Source of the DNA: Physcomitrium patens
Lineage: Eukaryota; Streptophyta; Bryopsida; Funariales; Funariaceae
DNA: 64,000 bases
Assembly (NCBI RefSeq): GCF_000002425.4
Contig: NC_037265.1
Location: 6,642,850-6,706,849, forward strand
Direction: 5' to 3'
The notes beneath the pieces are model-generated. The model saw nothing but the letters and a program-made list of their open reading frames with translations, searched no databases and had not been told where the DNA came from. Position 1 is the stretch's first letter; every line of letters starts with the position of its first letter. A program made the position numbers and the translations under genes. Below, piece after piece: positions 10,001 to 21,010 of the stretch.

Positions 10001-10506
10001 CTTGGAGTATGCTACCATGGGAAGATGGATTGACAAGAGAAGAACTTCTGGCTATTAGGATTCGACAATTGGAGCAAAGAACGGAAGATGTCCAGATAGC
10101 ATTGGAAAGGTTAAAAAGAGCAAGGTTACAAAACAAGGCACGATTCGATAAGCAACATCGATTGAGACCAAAAGCAATCGAGGAAGGTGACTGGGTACTT
10201 GTTTATGACAATAGTCTGGATAATCAACATAGTACTTTGCGGAAATTTTCAAAACGTTGGTTTGGACCATATGTTGTAACAACTATTCATGATAATGCGA
10301 CTTACTCATTACGGGAGTTAGATGGTACAAAATTGAAAATACCAATTGCAGGGAAGCGAGTAAAAATATTTAAACGAAGACACGCAGAGATGAATATGGA
10401 AGACCTTAATGAAAGTACAGAGATTCCGCAGCAAGAAGATGAAAGTAATATGGATAATGAAGGTGACGAAGACGAACTGGACAAAGACGTAGGGGATATA
10501 TTCTGA
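7031..10506 (+). CDS. pol: Gyp-D Pol: reverse transcriptase, RNase H, integrase
   Basis: Over 1130 codons open to TGA 10504-10506. No ATG begins the domain, which fits synthesis as part of a polyprotein. RT covers about 7650-8600, with LRFIQDMQPVNAL and the catalytic pair in FLDDVPIKG (8151-8177). RNase H has its TVDAS block near 8650. Integrase has an HHCC zinc module (9328-9450) and a D,D-35-E core seen in VVDLVIMP, TADRGE and KSERGH. It ends with a GPY module (RWFGPY near 10258) and an acidic tail of about 35 residues. No chromodomain is present. The domain looks catalytically complete, apart from Phe replacing the usual Tyr in YxDD. Confidence 0.92.
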
Positions 10507-10556
10507 ATCAAACAGCAATTGGGTAAATTGGTGCATACCGGAGGATGCACAGGTTC

Positions 10557-10568
10557 AGAGGGGGTGGA
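10557..10568 (+). promoter_or_regulatory. Polypurine tract of Gyp-D
   Basis: AGAGGGGGTGGA lies directly before the TGTCG start of the 3' LTR, where plus-strand DNA synthesis would be primed. A small inverted repeat (GTGCAT...ATGCAC, 10531-10550) lies just upstream. Confidence 0.75.
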
Positions 10569-11965
10569 TGTCGTGTTGTAACACGAGTATACAGTGAAAA
10601 TAAAAAGAAAGGGGAATTTTATTAATATTCAGTTACCTCGAATATTGGGAGCATCGACCAACTCCAGTACAAATACTGAGTGGTCAAGTTCAGTGACTCC
10701 GTTACAGTCAGCCGGGGCATACTGAAATGCTTCGTTCGATTCCAATAACGGGAGTCAGTAGGAAGAGAAGGACCAATTCACACGACGGGTTCGAGGAGCC
10801 AATTGGATCCAATTTCGATAATCCAATCCGGGTCCTCTTATCCAATATGAGACCTATATTGGTGGGGCAATCCAATGCAGTCTAGTTACGGAAAATCCAG
10901 GTCTTACTACGGGTCTTAGCCAATCTGACGCGAGGACCAATTTGACCCAGTTACGGGAAATCCAGGTCTTACTACGGGTCTTAGCCAATCTGACGCGAGG
11001 ACCAATTTGACCCAATTACGGGAACATCCAAGTTACTACAGGCATCTTTCCCAATATAGGACCTGAATTGGTCGGGCGACTCAATGTGGTCCCGATTACG
11101 GAGTTCGATTCTCTTTCAGGCTATCCTGTTCTCTGTGCCGTCTCAGGGAACGTTGTTTTCGGTAAATGGATTTCTTAAAGGCAAAAATAGAGGAGAAAGC
11201 TTGACGACGAGAGCCAATTTCGGATCCAAGCTTGAGGTGGGAGCCAATTCCGGATCTAAGAAGGAAGATTGAAGAAATTCAGAGGATAATGTTAGGTGGG
11301 ATATAGTTTTGGGGGTGGTTTTTTTTGAGGGAAATCGGGGGGGGGGAGCGAGTTTTCAAGCTTCTGCAAGGTTACCAGTTCGGTTTTCATTGGAGGTTTT
11401 TTTGAAGATCAAGGGAATTAGAGAAAGGAGCTTCATGCTTCGGGTCGGGGAAGGAAAGACATAGAATTTGGATTTTTCTTCTTCGTAGAGTTTTGGGGAA
11501 GACTGAGGCAATCGCTGCTGAAGTGAGTGTTGTAATGGTGAATCGGGATTTTTAAATGAAGTGGGTTTGAATACTCTTGACTGTTTTGTGAAATCGAGTT
11601 ACGTCTGTGATTGAAGGATTAAAAGGGTGTCTATAGGATTGAGTATGCGGAGTAAACGAAATTTATTGGGTTAATCTAACAAAACAGTCAGTGGATACAA
11701 GATCGTAAGTACAAAGCAGTATTGAAGGTTAACAGTTTGGGTTGTACGGGGTTCTCTGTAACGTCTAGAGACCTACCGGCTGGGCAAAAAGGACTTCGAC
11801 AAGCAGTCGAAGAGCACCCGTATAGATTTAGGGTACATTGTTGCAGTCGTTTATATTCCAGCAGTCAAAAACTGATAGACTACTTGACTATCGGCGAATC
11901 TCCATACTACCTTCTACAGCCAGACGCCCGGCGCATTAACAAGCAGGAAAGCACGTAATACGACA
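10569..11965 (+). repeat. 3' LTR of Gyp-D
   Basis: 1397 bp, nearly identical to 3189-4586, ending in CGACA. The right copy of the ACGC target duplication follows at 11966-11969. Confidence 0.95.
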
Positions 11966-14000
11966 ACGCTTGACTAGTAAAGATAAATTCCAATGGAATC
12001 AAGAAGCGGAAGCAGCATTTAAAGCCTTGAAGACATCGTTTGTCTCTGCACCAGTCCTATATCGTGTTGATTTTTCCAAGGCATTTTTTATGGAAACAGA
12101 TGCATCAGATTTTGCCTTGGGTGCAGTTTTATCACAAATGGGAACAGATGAAAAACTTCATCCGATAGCTTTTCATTCAAGAAAATTCTCAGCAACCGAG
12201 ATCAATTATGAGATCCACGATAAAGAACTTCTTGCGATCATGGATTCCTTTCAAGAATGGCATCATTATCTAGAAGGCGCTTCTAGTCTAGTCACTGTGT
12301 ATACAGATCACAAGAACCTCGAGTATTTCATGTCAGCACGCGTGTTGAATCGTCGTCAAGCTCGTTGGAGTATGTTTTTATCAAGATTCGAGTTCATTAT
12401 CACTTATCGGCCAGGAAAACAACAAGGTTTGTCTGATGCCCTATCTGGACGTTCTTATTTTGCACCAAAAGAAGGAGATGTAGCTTTTGAGCAACAAAGA
12501 ACGGTCCTCTTGAAACCGGAGCAATTTCATCTCCGAGCAATGAAATCAACATTGACTGTTGATTCAACTTTTCTCAAGCAAATCCAGTCCAGTATGTCCT
12601 CAGACCCTCTTGTTTATGATATCGAGAATAATTCTTCCAAGTCTCATGATCCTTCTAAGTTCGAGTTCAAGAATAATCTATTATATTTTGAAGGACGCCT
12701 ATATGTTCCAAAAGGAGAAGCACGTTTACGTGTTCTTCAAGCACGTCATGACTTTCCAACAGCAGGGCACTTTGGATATAATAAGACTTTGGAACTCATA
12801 TCAAGAGATTTTTGGTGGCCACAAATGTGAAAGTCAGTCAAAGACTTTGTACAATCATGTGATATTTCTTCAAGATCAAAAATTCCTCGTCATCGACCTT
12901 ACAAACTTCTTCAACCATTACCTATACCAGAACAACCATGGTCTTCTGTTTCTATGGATTTCATCACAGATCTTCCAAGCTCAAGATCTTATGATTCTAT
13001 ATTTGTGATAGTAGATCGTTTCACCAAGATGGCACATTTTGTGCCATGTACAAAATCTATCACAGGTGAAGAAACAGCTAAGCTTTTCATTGATAATATC
13101 TATTGCTATCATGGATTACCTAAAGATATCATATCAGATAGGGGAACTCAATTTGTGTCAAGATTTTGGAGGACCCTTTTCAAGATTTTAAAAGTGAACA
13201 TAAAGCTATCTTCGGCTTTCCATCCTCAAACTGATGGACAAACAGAGCACGTAAACCAAGTCTTGGAGCAATATTTAAGGTGTACTATCAACTACCAACA
13301 AGATGATTGGACAACCCTTCTGCCATTGGCAGAGTTTGCTTATAATAATACGGTACATTCTTCCACGCAACAAACACCTTTCTTTGCCAATTATGGCTAT
13401 CATCCACGACTTGATACTTTTGATTTTTCAAAAGTTGATAATCCTGCAGCAGAAGATATGGCAAATCGATTGTCAGAGTTACATGCAATAATGAAGACGC
13501 AATTGAAGGAAGCTCAAGAACGACAAAAGATAAACGCAGATCTATATCATAAGGAGCAACCACAAATCAACGTGGGTGATAAGGTATGGCTACTTCGTCA
13601 CAATATCAAGACTACTCGACCTTGTGACAAGTTGGACTATCGTAGGCTTGGCCCCTTTTCTGTTTCTGAACAGATCAACCCTGTTGCATATCGGTTACAT
13701 CTACCGGAGTCAATGAAGATCCATCCTGTATTCCACGTGTCTCTTCTTGAACCATATAAGACAGTGGATATACAAGGAAGAAGACAAATGCCACCGCCTC
13801 CTATAGAAGTAGATAATAATGAAGAATTTGAGGTGGAAGAGATATTAGACTCAAGGCGGCGCCGAAATAAGCTGGAATATCTTGTTCATTGGCACGGATA
13901 TGATATTAGTGAACGCACATGGGAGCCATCCAGGAATCTAGGAAATGCATCAGCTAAAGTCAAAGTTTTTCATCAACGACATCCATCAAAACCAAGATGA
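11966..14000 (+). pseudogene. pol: Chromo-A pol, 3' part: RNase H, integrase, chromodomain
   Basis: Continuation of the pol frame broken at 3188. Gyp-D plus its duplication is a multiple of three, so the register is kept. RNase H is seen at METDASDFALGAVL (about 12085). Integrase has the zinc module, MDFITDLPSS, SDRGTQF and the catalytic Glu in DGQTE, 35 residues after the second Asp, then an LGPF-type GPY/F module. A chromodomain lies at the C-terminus (about 13822-13975), with EYLVHWHGYD and TWEPSRNL. Chromodomains of this class bind methylated histone H3 and steer integration. One TGA at 12828-12830 replaces the TGG seen in Chromo-B. The frame ends at TGA 13998-14000. Confidence 0.92.
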
Positions 14001-14094
14001 AAATCTCTCTTATAAAAGAGACAAGATTGAAGCAAGATAACATTCAATTTCCTATCCTTGTTTGTAACTTCTTTGCATTTGTGACGCTAATTAG

Positions 14095-14424
14095 ATGGAG
14101 AGCCAACAACCAGCGGATTCAACTCAAGAACCTTCATTTGCTGACTTATCGGACGAGACATTACGATTGTCACAACCTTCAAGACGACGCAATCGAGATG
14201 AAGATCTTCAAGAACGACATGTTCTTCCTCGAATAGATGGTGAGATACAACGCGTTTGGTATCACGATTTGGGAAGGGACTCTCGATGTTTGGTGATTTT
14301 GCTAGAGGTAGAAACAACTCCTGATGGTGTTCCGAATATTCTTTTCGAAGGAAGTTACGAAGGCCTCAACAATGATCAAATAACTGGGTGGTCTTTCCGC
14401 CTTGGTATGGGACACTACCGATGA
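14095..14424 (+). CDS. Unidentified ORF downstream of Chromo-A pol (109 aa)
   Basis: ATG to TGA, beginning 94 bp after pol and lying entirely before the polypurine tract. The product is hydrophilic, with an Arg-rich patch (LSQPSRRRNRDEDLQ) and a more ordered C-terminal half (RVWYHDLGRDSRCLVILLEV). I recognise no family. The ORF is also present in Chromo-B at 58882, where a 19-nt deletion between GGT repeats shifts the frame. Most chromoviruses end pol close to the 3' LTR, so the extra roughly 550 bp are unusual. It could be an accessory gene, an env-position remnant, or an open 3' untranslated region. Confidence 0.45.
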   Translation: MESQQPADSTQEPSFADLSDETLRLSQPSRRRNRDEDLQERHVLPRIDGEIQRVWYHDLGRDSRCLVILLEVETTPDGVPNILFEGSYEGLNNDQITGWSFRLGMGHYR

Positions 14425-14544
14425 TTGAGAGGCCCTATCAATCATCTTCGAAGAGAACAGAGATCAGAGTATGTGGCGAATACAATTCGTCGCATCATAG
14501 ATTTCCTCAACATATGATGAGCGCTCCTCGTGGAACTCGTCTCT

Positions 14545-14558
14545 AGAAGGGGGGGTAA
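14545..14558 (+). promoter_or_regulatory. Polypurine tract of Chromo-A
   Basis: AGAAGGGGGGGTAA lies immediately before the 3' LTR, the usual plus-strand primer position. The matching tract of Chromo-B precedes 59327. Confidence 0.8.
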
Positions 14559-15110
14559 TGTCACGGCCATAATCATGTAAGCTAATAATTATATATAGAA
14601 ATAGGTAGAAGTAAGTAAAAGTAGATAAAAATAAGTTAATTCTATAATATTTAATATAGAAGCTTCCTAGAAACTTCTTAGACACTGCTTTGACTTCATA
14701 GGTGTCTTTAATTGACTTTTTGGATTAGAAACGTGGTCAACAAGTTGGCCATGTGCCACACATGTTGTTAGCTTGAAGATCAAGCTAACTATGTGGCCCA
14801 CACGTAGAAAAACTTGTCTTGTAAGTCAAGGCATGTGTCCTACAAAGTCAACACATATTGGAGGTCCTATAGAACGTCGCCACGTAGCCCCTAGTTAGAT
14901 AGTATATATAGAGACAAGAGTGAAGGCTTCTTCACTCTTGTCAACTCCTTTCTTGCTTCTACTCCAGGTTCAAGAGTCTTTAGTTTCTTGTCTTGTGGCA
15001 ATTGCCATTCCAATTTCCTTTTAATATACCTACTTGTTTATATTTTGACTTATTATATCGAGATAGCCTTTTGGTGTATATTTTCCTTCATCGAGTCTTT
15101 GTCCTTGACA
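14559..15110 (+). repeat. 3' LTR of Chromo-A
   Basis: 552 bp, TGTCA...TGACA. It contains the TATA box and the hairpin at 14913-14942. Its right flank enters the gag of Copia-1. Confidence 0.95.
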
Positions 15111-16035
15111 CTTTCATCTATAATATCCCAAAGATCCAAAGATACCAACTAAAGTTCCATTTTTACTTTCCAAGGGTAGAAATTATCACCTCTAAACTTC
15201 TCAATAATTCTCAATCCTTCACCTTCACTTGAAGCCATGTCTAAAGAAGAGTTGTATCAAAAAAATTGTAAAAAGAAGTCCTAATGCTCTCAAAAATCAG
15301 CAAGAAGATTTTGTTGCCTTAGAATCCCAAAATCCTTCTATGTGAACAATTTAGTATTTTAACTCTCAAAAACTCTCTTAACTTCACTTTCAAAACTTGT
15401 CAGAAGTCTGATGACTTATCTAAGTGTTTCAAATCTGATTTGTCACTCTAATATCTTTCTTATGCTCACAAAACACCTCTATTTACCATAAGAGGCCTTT
15501 TAAGCACAATCAGTAACTTTAGGACATGAAATCATAAAGTTAGATTACCAAGGATCTATCTCAACAAAAGTACAATGCAAACTTTGTCTATAGGTGAAAA
15601 ACAAGACACTAACACTAAAATGCTCTTAACCACATGTAAGAACAAACTTTGATCTAGATTTAGATCTGAATCTGAAAGTTAGGTTCTTCCAAAGTCTAAC
15701 ATCAGCAACAACAACATGATCTATTCTACACTTACAAAACCACTTCAAAGAACTTAAAAAACACTCAAGCAAATGTGAGTAGGCCCATACACTATTGAAG
15801 AAAAGAAGTCTAAAAGCTACAATCACTTAGCATTAGTGAGGATTGTAGTCTAAGAGAAGTGTAGAGAAAGATTATTCTTACTTCCAATACTCTTTATCTA
15901 TAGGTAGTGGTTTCCTCACCAACGAGGCAACATCCATCCGTTTGATATTACATCCATTTCTACCTCATCCAAGTAAACCCTTGATGCTACTATAACTTAC
16001 TTTAACTTATTGCTACTTTTTTACTTTTAATAATA
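15111..16035 (-). mobile_element. Copia-1: 5' end of a minus-strand Ty1/copia element
   Basis: Reading right to left it holds an LTR (about 16035 to 15552), a leader, and the first about 43 codons of gag (ATG 15238-15236) ending where Chromo-A inserted. The protein start (MASSEG...EKFRGDNFY) matches Copia-2 gag. The rest would lie left of the window. Its LTR outer end abuts the integrase of Copia-2, which suggests that Copia-1 inserted there. The outer end is placed only to within about 40 bp. Confidence 0.75.
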
Positions 16036-16079
16036 TAATATGCTTAATCTCTATATGGTTGTAATGAAGTAAGTACTTG

Positions 16080-16765
16080 CTGATCTTTAATACATTGGTC
16101 CACAAGCATCAAAGTGCACAATCTCTAACAATTTTGTTGCACGTGTTGCAACTCCACTTAGAAATGAAGCCCTTAGTTGCTTGCCTTATATACATCCTTC
16201 ATAAGCAAGTGTCATGGCATTGTGGTTGAATTGACCAAGATTCAAGCCACTTACCATGGATTGGAGCTCCTTCATGCATTTGGCATTCAAATGACCAAGT
16301 CGTTGATGCCAAATTCCAAACTTGTCTTGATCTTGTGGAAAATCAGCAAATGTTGCCATTTCAATTCCATTCACCTTCTTGCAATTGATGAAATAGAGAT
16401 TTCCATCTCTAAGGCCTTTGGCAACATGTTGGCCATCCAATGTCTTGACAAAACATCCAATCATATCAAATTGAACCTTATAACCATGTGATACAAGTTT
16501 CCTCACCGAAAAGAGGTTCTTCTTCATTTTTGGCACATGTAGGACTTCTTTCAATCTGATCCTCTTCATTTGGTCCTTCATAACAATCTCCACTACAATG
16601 GAGCCAATTCCAATGGCTTATACCATACCATTGTCTCCCAACCACACTTTTGTTGCTAGAATTTCTTCATAAGTGTCAAATGAACACTTATATGGTGTCA
16701 TATATTTAGTAGCACCTGAATCTATAATCTACTTCGAAATAGTAGCCATGGAGGCTCCTTTCATT
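16080..16765 (-). pseudogene. pol: Copia-2 pol fragment: protease and GAG-pre-integrase
   Basis: Minus-strand reading shows a protease active site DSGAT near 16720, then the copia GAG-pre-integrase block (IWHQRLGHLN near 16290), then the beginning of the integrase core (IVHFDACGPM near 16105). Several stops interrupt it; the longest open part is 16186-16593. The zinc knuckle upstream (about 16870) has lost its first Cys. Homology ends near 16040, where the Copia-1 LTR begins. Confidence 0.8.
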
Positions 16766-17082
16766 GCCATGAAAGCATACTCATCTCTACCAAAACTATC
16801 ACTTGCATTATTTGCATTCTCTCTATCTCTTCTCTTGGCCTTGTAGTATTTTATAGCAAAATGACCTTATTTTCTACAAATATAGAAATTCTTCATATTA
16901 CTTTTTGAATTATCATATTAGTGAGAATAGCTTCCTTTGCCTTGTCTTGAAAATAGAGCCGAATCATCACTTGCAAGCTCTTTTTCTTTCTTCTTCATCA
17001 CTTCAAAGGCAAGTCTTGATGTGACATAGTTCATAGTAAGCTCCTTCATGTTGATGGACTCTAATGTTACAATGAGGTAGTT

Positions 17083-17571
17083 TTAGGATTCCAAAATGCT
17101 CATGAGCAATGTCAATACAATGTCCTTATCATCAACTAGTTTGTCAACAGTTGCTAGTTGGTTAGCAAGTGCTTTTATCTTATTAACATGAGTCATGAGA
17201 TCATCTCCTTCTTCCAACTTTACTGTAAAGAACTTTGTCCTTGTCCAAAGGATGTTGGCAAGGTTTCTACTCTCATAGATGTTGCAAAGAGTCTTCCATG
17301 CTTCCGCTAGTCCATTGCAAGCTATAACATGTGAAAAGTTGGTATCATCAAGGTTTGTTGCAATCATTCCAAAAGCCTTCCTTTCACGACGTTTATACTC
17401 CTTCTTCACTTTGATATTAGCATTGTCACTTGGAAGGTCTTCACTTTCATCAACAATGTCCCAAAGGTCCAATGAAGCCGACAAAAGCTCCATTTTTGTC
17501 TTCCAATGGTAAAAATTGTCACCTCTAAACTTTTCAATCACTCTTAAGCTCTCACCTTCACTTGAAGCCAT
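17083..17571 (-). pseudogene. gag: Copia-2 Gag (truncated by stop)
   Basis: Begins at ATG 17571-17569 (MASSEGESLRVIEKFRGDNF), the standard start of plant copia Gag. It shows the W-x-K-x-M and AWxxL landmarks of the UBN2-type Gag domain. It ends at TAA 17083-17085 after about 162 codons. Related sequence continues leftward to a degenerate zinc knuckle, so the stop is a break. Confidence 0.85.
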
Positions 17572-17865
17572 GTCTAAAAAAGGGATGTGAGAAAGAAAAT
17601 CAAAAAAAAGAGAAGAGAGAACTCTCAAAATCAACAAGAAGGTGTTGCAGCCTTAAAAACCCAGAATGCCCTCTTTGTAATTATACAAGTGATTTCACTC
17701 TTGTATCACTCTCAACTTCACATATAAGACTTCTCACAAGTCTTATACTCTATCTATACCTCTTGCTTAAGCTTTGCCACTCTTCAATCATCCCTCTAAC
17801 CACACAAAACACTTTTTATAATAATAAGAAAATCTCTTATGAAATTAAGTATATGAAAGCACAAA

Positions 17866-17877
17866 GTTAGAGCACCA
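17866..17877 (-). promoter_or_regulatory. PBS-like site of Copia-2
   Basis: On the minus strand TGGTGCTCTAAC follows the LTR end (ATCA) after one T. The copia standard is TGGTATCAGAGC (initiator Met), so the primer here is not identified. Related sites follow the LTR ends at 21011 (Copia-3) and about 27867. Confidence 0.5.
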
Positions 17878-17878
17878 A

Positions 17879-18541
17879 TGATGAAACTCAACAAAGAAAT
17901 ACAATACTAAAGTTCTAAAATATTATTAAATTGAGTTTAATAATAACCAAGACTATCAATGCACTTAACAATAAGTAAGAGTAAAAACTACATCAACAAC
18001 TAGATGTATAAGAAGGGTTAGAAGAGAGCAAACTCAAACTTTGACAACAACCATAAGATCTATTCCTTACAACAAGAAAGACTTCAAAGTACTTCAAAAT
18101 TCATAAGTAAAGGTGAGTGGGTCCATAACCTATTGAAGAATAAGCACTTTGAAGACACAACACTTAGCATCAGCAAGGTTGCATACAAAGAGAATATGGA
18201 ATAAGATGTGTCTCACTTCCAATACCCATTACTTATAAGTAGTGGTTGCTGCTCTAAAAGACAACTTCCACTCTTTGAATTTTACACACGTGGCCCTAGG
18301 ATCGTTTTGGCATCTCACGAGCTTCGAGGATATCCCATGACACATACTAATGACTCCTACTTAGTCTTTGGATATTTCCTTGTTAATACTTTATCCTTTT
18401 GACTTTGACTCTTGATCCATGACTTCGTCCTATATCCATTGGATGCCCTTACTATATACCAAGAGTCAAACCTTTGACCACTAGCAACTTATCTAAGTTA
18501 ATATCGTCTATAAGGTAATTTATTCTACTTTTACTTTAACA
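17879..18541 (-). repeat. LTR of Copia-2
   Basis: 663 bp with TGTT...ATCA ends read on the minus strand. Alignable in blocks to 15552-16035 and 21011-21707. Confidence 0.75.
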
Positions 18542-20229
18542 TCTTCTACCATTCACTATGTTTTTTTTTGATCCTTCAAAAGATTTTTTCTATGACTTGA
18601 TGAAGATTCTTTTCCTTGCACTTCAATATTTCTTTTAACCTTCTTTTTTTTTAAAGCTTATTTCTTGATAATTAAAAGTTGATACTCCTTATTATCATCA
18701 TTTTTATTATCTTAATTATCTTGAATGCTAATTCTTTATGTTCTAAAAAATCTATATCATATTACTTAATGATCTTTTTTATTTTATTAAATACATTAGC
18801 CTATATGCCTTAATATCTTTACAATATCCAATAAAAAAATATTTTTTTATCTTTTGCATCAAATTTGAACCTCATATAATTTTATATTATTCCATAAGCA
18901 ATTCATCCAAAAATCCTCATGTATAAAGTATTAGGTTTTTTTCCTACTTCAAGCTTCTTATGGAGTCATTGATGTGAGTGCACTTATAAGACATGTAATC
19001 CTTGTAAATATTACATTTAATATAGCTTATATCTAATATTCATATCTAAAAATTTTGATATAAATAATATTTTTTATTATTTCTATAATAATATAATTTG
19101 GTCTTTCAACAACTTTATTTTATTGTGGAATATAAGGAATAGAAGTTTGTCTTATAATACCTCAATTATTCATGAACTCATCAAAATACTTTGACATATA
19201 TTCACATCCATTATCCACGTATAATATTAAAATCTAGCATTCATATTATGTTTATTTAAGAGTCTTAAATTTTTTATATCATAAAAAATATTTGTTCTTG
19301 ATTTTAAAGATATATATTTACATCTTTCTTAAAAAACCATCAATAAATGTGATAAATTACCTTGTTCCTTTTATTAATAGTATCTTTATTGATTCACAAA
19401 TATTAAAATATACAATCTCTAATAATTTATTAGCATGTATTGTAACTCTATTTGAAAATGAAGTCTTTGATTATTTGCCTTGTATACATTCTTCACAAGC
19501 AAGTCTTATGGCATTATAGCTAAATTGACTAAGATCCAAGTGACTTTCTATAAATTAGAATTTTTTTATGTTTTTGGCTTTCAAATAAAAAAGTAATTAA
19601 TACCAAATATCAAACTTAGCTTGATATTATGAAAATTTAGCAAATGCCACCACTTCAATTCTATTACTCTTCTTACAATTAATGAAGTAAAATTTGCCAT
19701 CTTTAAAGCCTTTGGTAATATCTTATCCATCTAATGTCTTTATAAAATACCCATTTATATCAAATTGAACTTTATAACATGTGATACAAGTTTATTCATC
19801 AAAAAATGGTATTTTATTACTTGGATATATATAAGACTTCCTTTAATTTGGTCTTCTTAATTTGATTCTTTCCACCAATTTCAATAGCTTGCTCTATGCC
19901 ATTACTTTTTAATCAAATGTTTGTTGCTAGAATTACTTTGTAAGTATCAAATAAAGACTTATATAGTGCCATGTACTTAGTAGCACCCAAATCTATAATC
20001 CACTTCGACATGACATCCATTGAAGCTCCTTCACTTGTCATGAAAGTATAATCATCTCCATAAAAGTTATCACAAGCATTGTTTGTTTGTTTGTTTGTTT
20101 GTTTGTTTGTTTTTTATTTTATTTTATTTTATTTAGCTTTGTAATAATTTCTTATAAAGTCACATTTTTTTTTTATAAATATAGTGATTTTTTACATTAA
20201 TTCTTCTATAAACACATTGATTAGAATAA

Positions 20230-20770
20230 ATATCTTTATTTTGTCTTAAAAATAGAGCCAAATCTTTCTTCTGAAGCTAATATTTTTTTCTTATTTATCA
20301 CTTTATAGGCAAGTCTTGACATGACATTATCTAATGTGAGCTCTTTGATTTTGATAGACTCCAATTTCATAATGAGGTAGTTGTACGAGTCTATTAAGCT
20401 TGAGAGAAATTGCATCACAATGTCATATTTGTTAACAAGCTTGTCAATAACTGCTAGTTGATTTGCAAGAACTTTTATCTTATTAATTTGAGTTATAAAG
20501 CCATTTCTTTCTTCTATCTTTATTGCTAAGAACTTCTATCTTTTCCATAGAATATTAGCAAGGTTTCTACTTTTATAAATATTTCAAAGAGTCTTCTATG
20601 CTTATGTTGATTAATTGCAAGAAATTCTATGTGAAAAGTTAGTATCAACAAGATTGGTTGTAATTAATGAAAGTTTTTTTCTTTTTTTCTTTTTTTCAAC
20701 CATAGAAGTTATCTTCTCAAAATTTCTCAATCACTTTCAAGCCATCACTTTTATTTGAATTTATTCCTAA
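20230..20770 (-). pseudogene. gag: Copia-3 gag relict
   Basis: Collinear with Copia-2 gag. The segment around 20236-20418 still reads MMQFLSSLIDSYNYLIMKLE, followed by a region matching the Copia-2 stretch between gag and zinc knuckle. Stops are frequent. Confidence 0.65.
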
Positions 20771-21010
20771 ATTTAAAAAAGTATATAAAAAAATCAAGAA
20801 AAAAAAAAAAAAGAAGATAAAGTTTTGAAAATCAACAATGTTATTAAGGCTGCCTTAATAACCCAAATGCCATCTTTATAAACAAACTAATGATTTCATT
20901 CTTAAATTACTCTTAACTTCACTCATAAGACTTTTCATAAGTCTTGTATATTATATAAATATCTTTTATAAGTTTTTTTATCACAAAAAAATACAATGTT
21001 AATGCACCAA

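Larger units (their letters stand above)
3189..11965 (+). mobile_element. Gyp-D: full-length non-chromodomain Ty3/gypsy element
   Basis: An 8.8-kb LTR retrotransposon nested in Chromo-A pol. Its order is 1398-bp LTR, tRNA-Trp type PBS, gag, protease, RT, RNase H, integrase, polypurine tract and 1397-bp LTR. The LTRs differ by only a few percent by eye. The integrase ends in a GPY-type module followed by an acidic tail, with no chromodomain. The RT has FLDDVPIKG where most gypsy elements have YxDD, and its blocks recall gypsy elements known from fungi. I do not assign it to a named lineage. A decayed relative (D2) lies at 33.2-37.9 kb. Confidence 0.93.
1..15110 (+). mobile_element. Chromo-A: Ty3/gypsy chromovirus, interrupted by Gyp-D
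   Basis: Nearly complete LTR retrotransposon with the order 5' LTR, self-primer PBS, gag, pol with C-terminal chromodomain, extra ORF, polypurine tract and 3' LTR. Alignment to its own 3' LTR shows that exactly 44 bp of the 5' LTR lie before the window. Gyp-D (3189-11965) interrupts pol. Without Gyp-D and one copy of its target duplication the element would be about 6.4 kb, like Chromo-B at 53547. By eye the two LTRs differ at about 17 of 508 aligned positions, so the insertion is fairly young. It lies within the gag of a minus-strand copia element; the right flank is CTTTC and the left flank is outside the window. Confidence 0.95.
16036..18541 (-). mobile_element. Copia-2: minus-strand Ty1/copia element, 5' half
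   Basis: Right to left: LTR 18541-17879 (663 bp, TGTTA...ATCA), PBS-like site, leader, gag, zinc knuckle, protease, GAG-pre-integrase and the start of the integrase core, then cut by Copia-1. Its LTR outer end abuts integrase sequence of the older Copia-3. No target duplication can be checked because the other ends lie outside the window. Confidence 0.8.
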
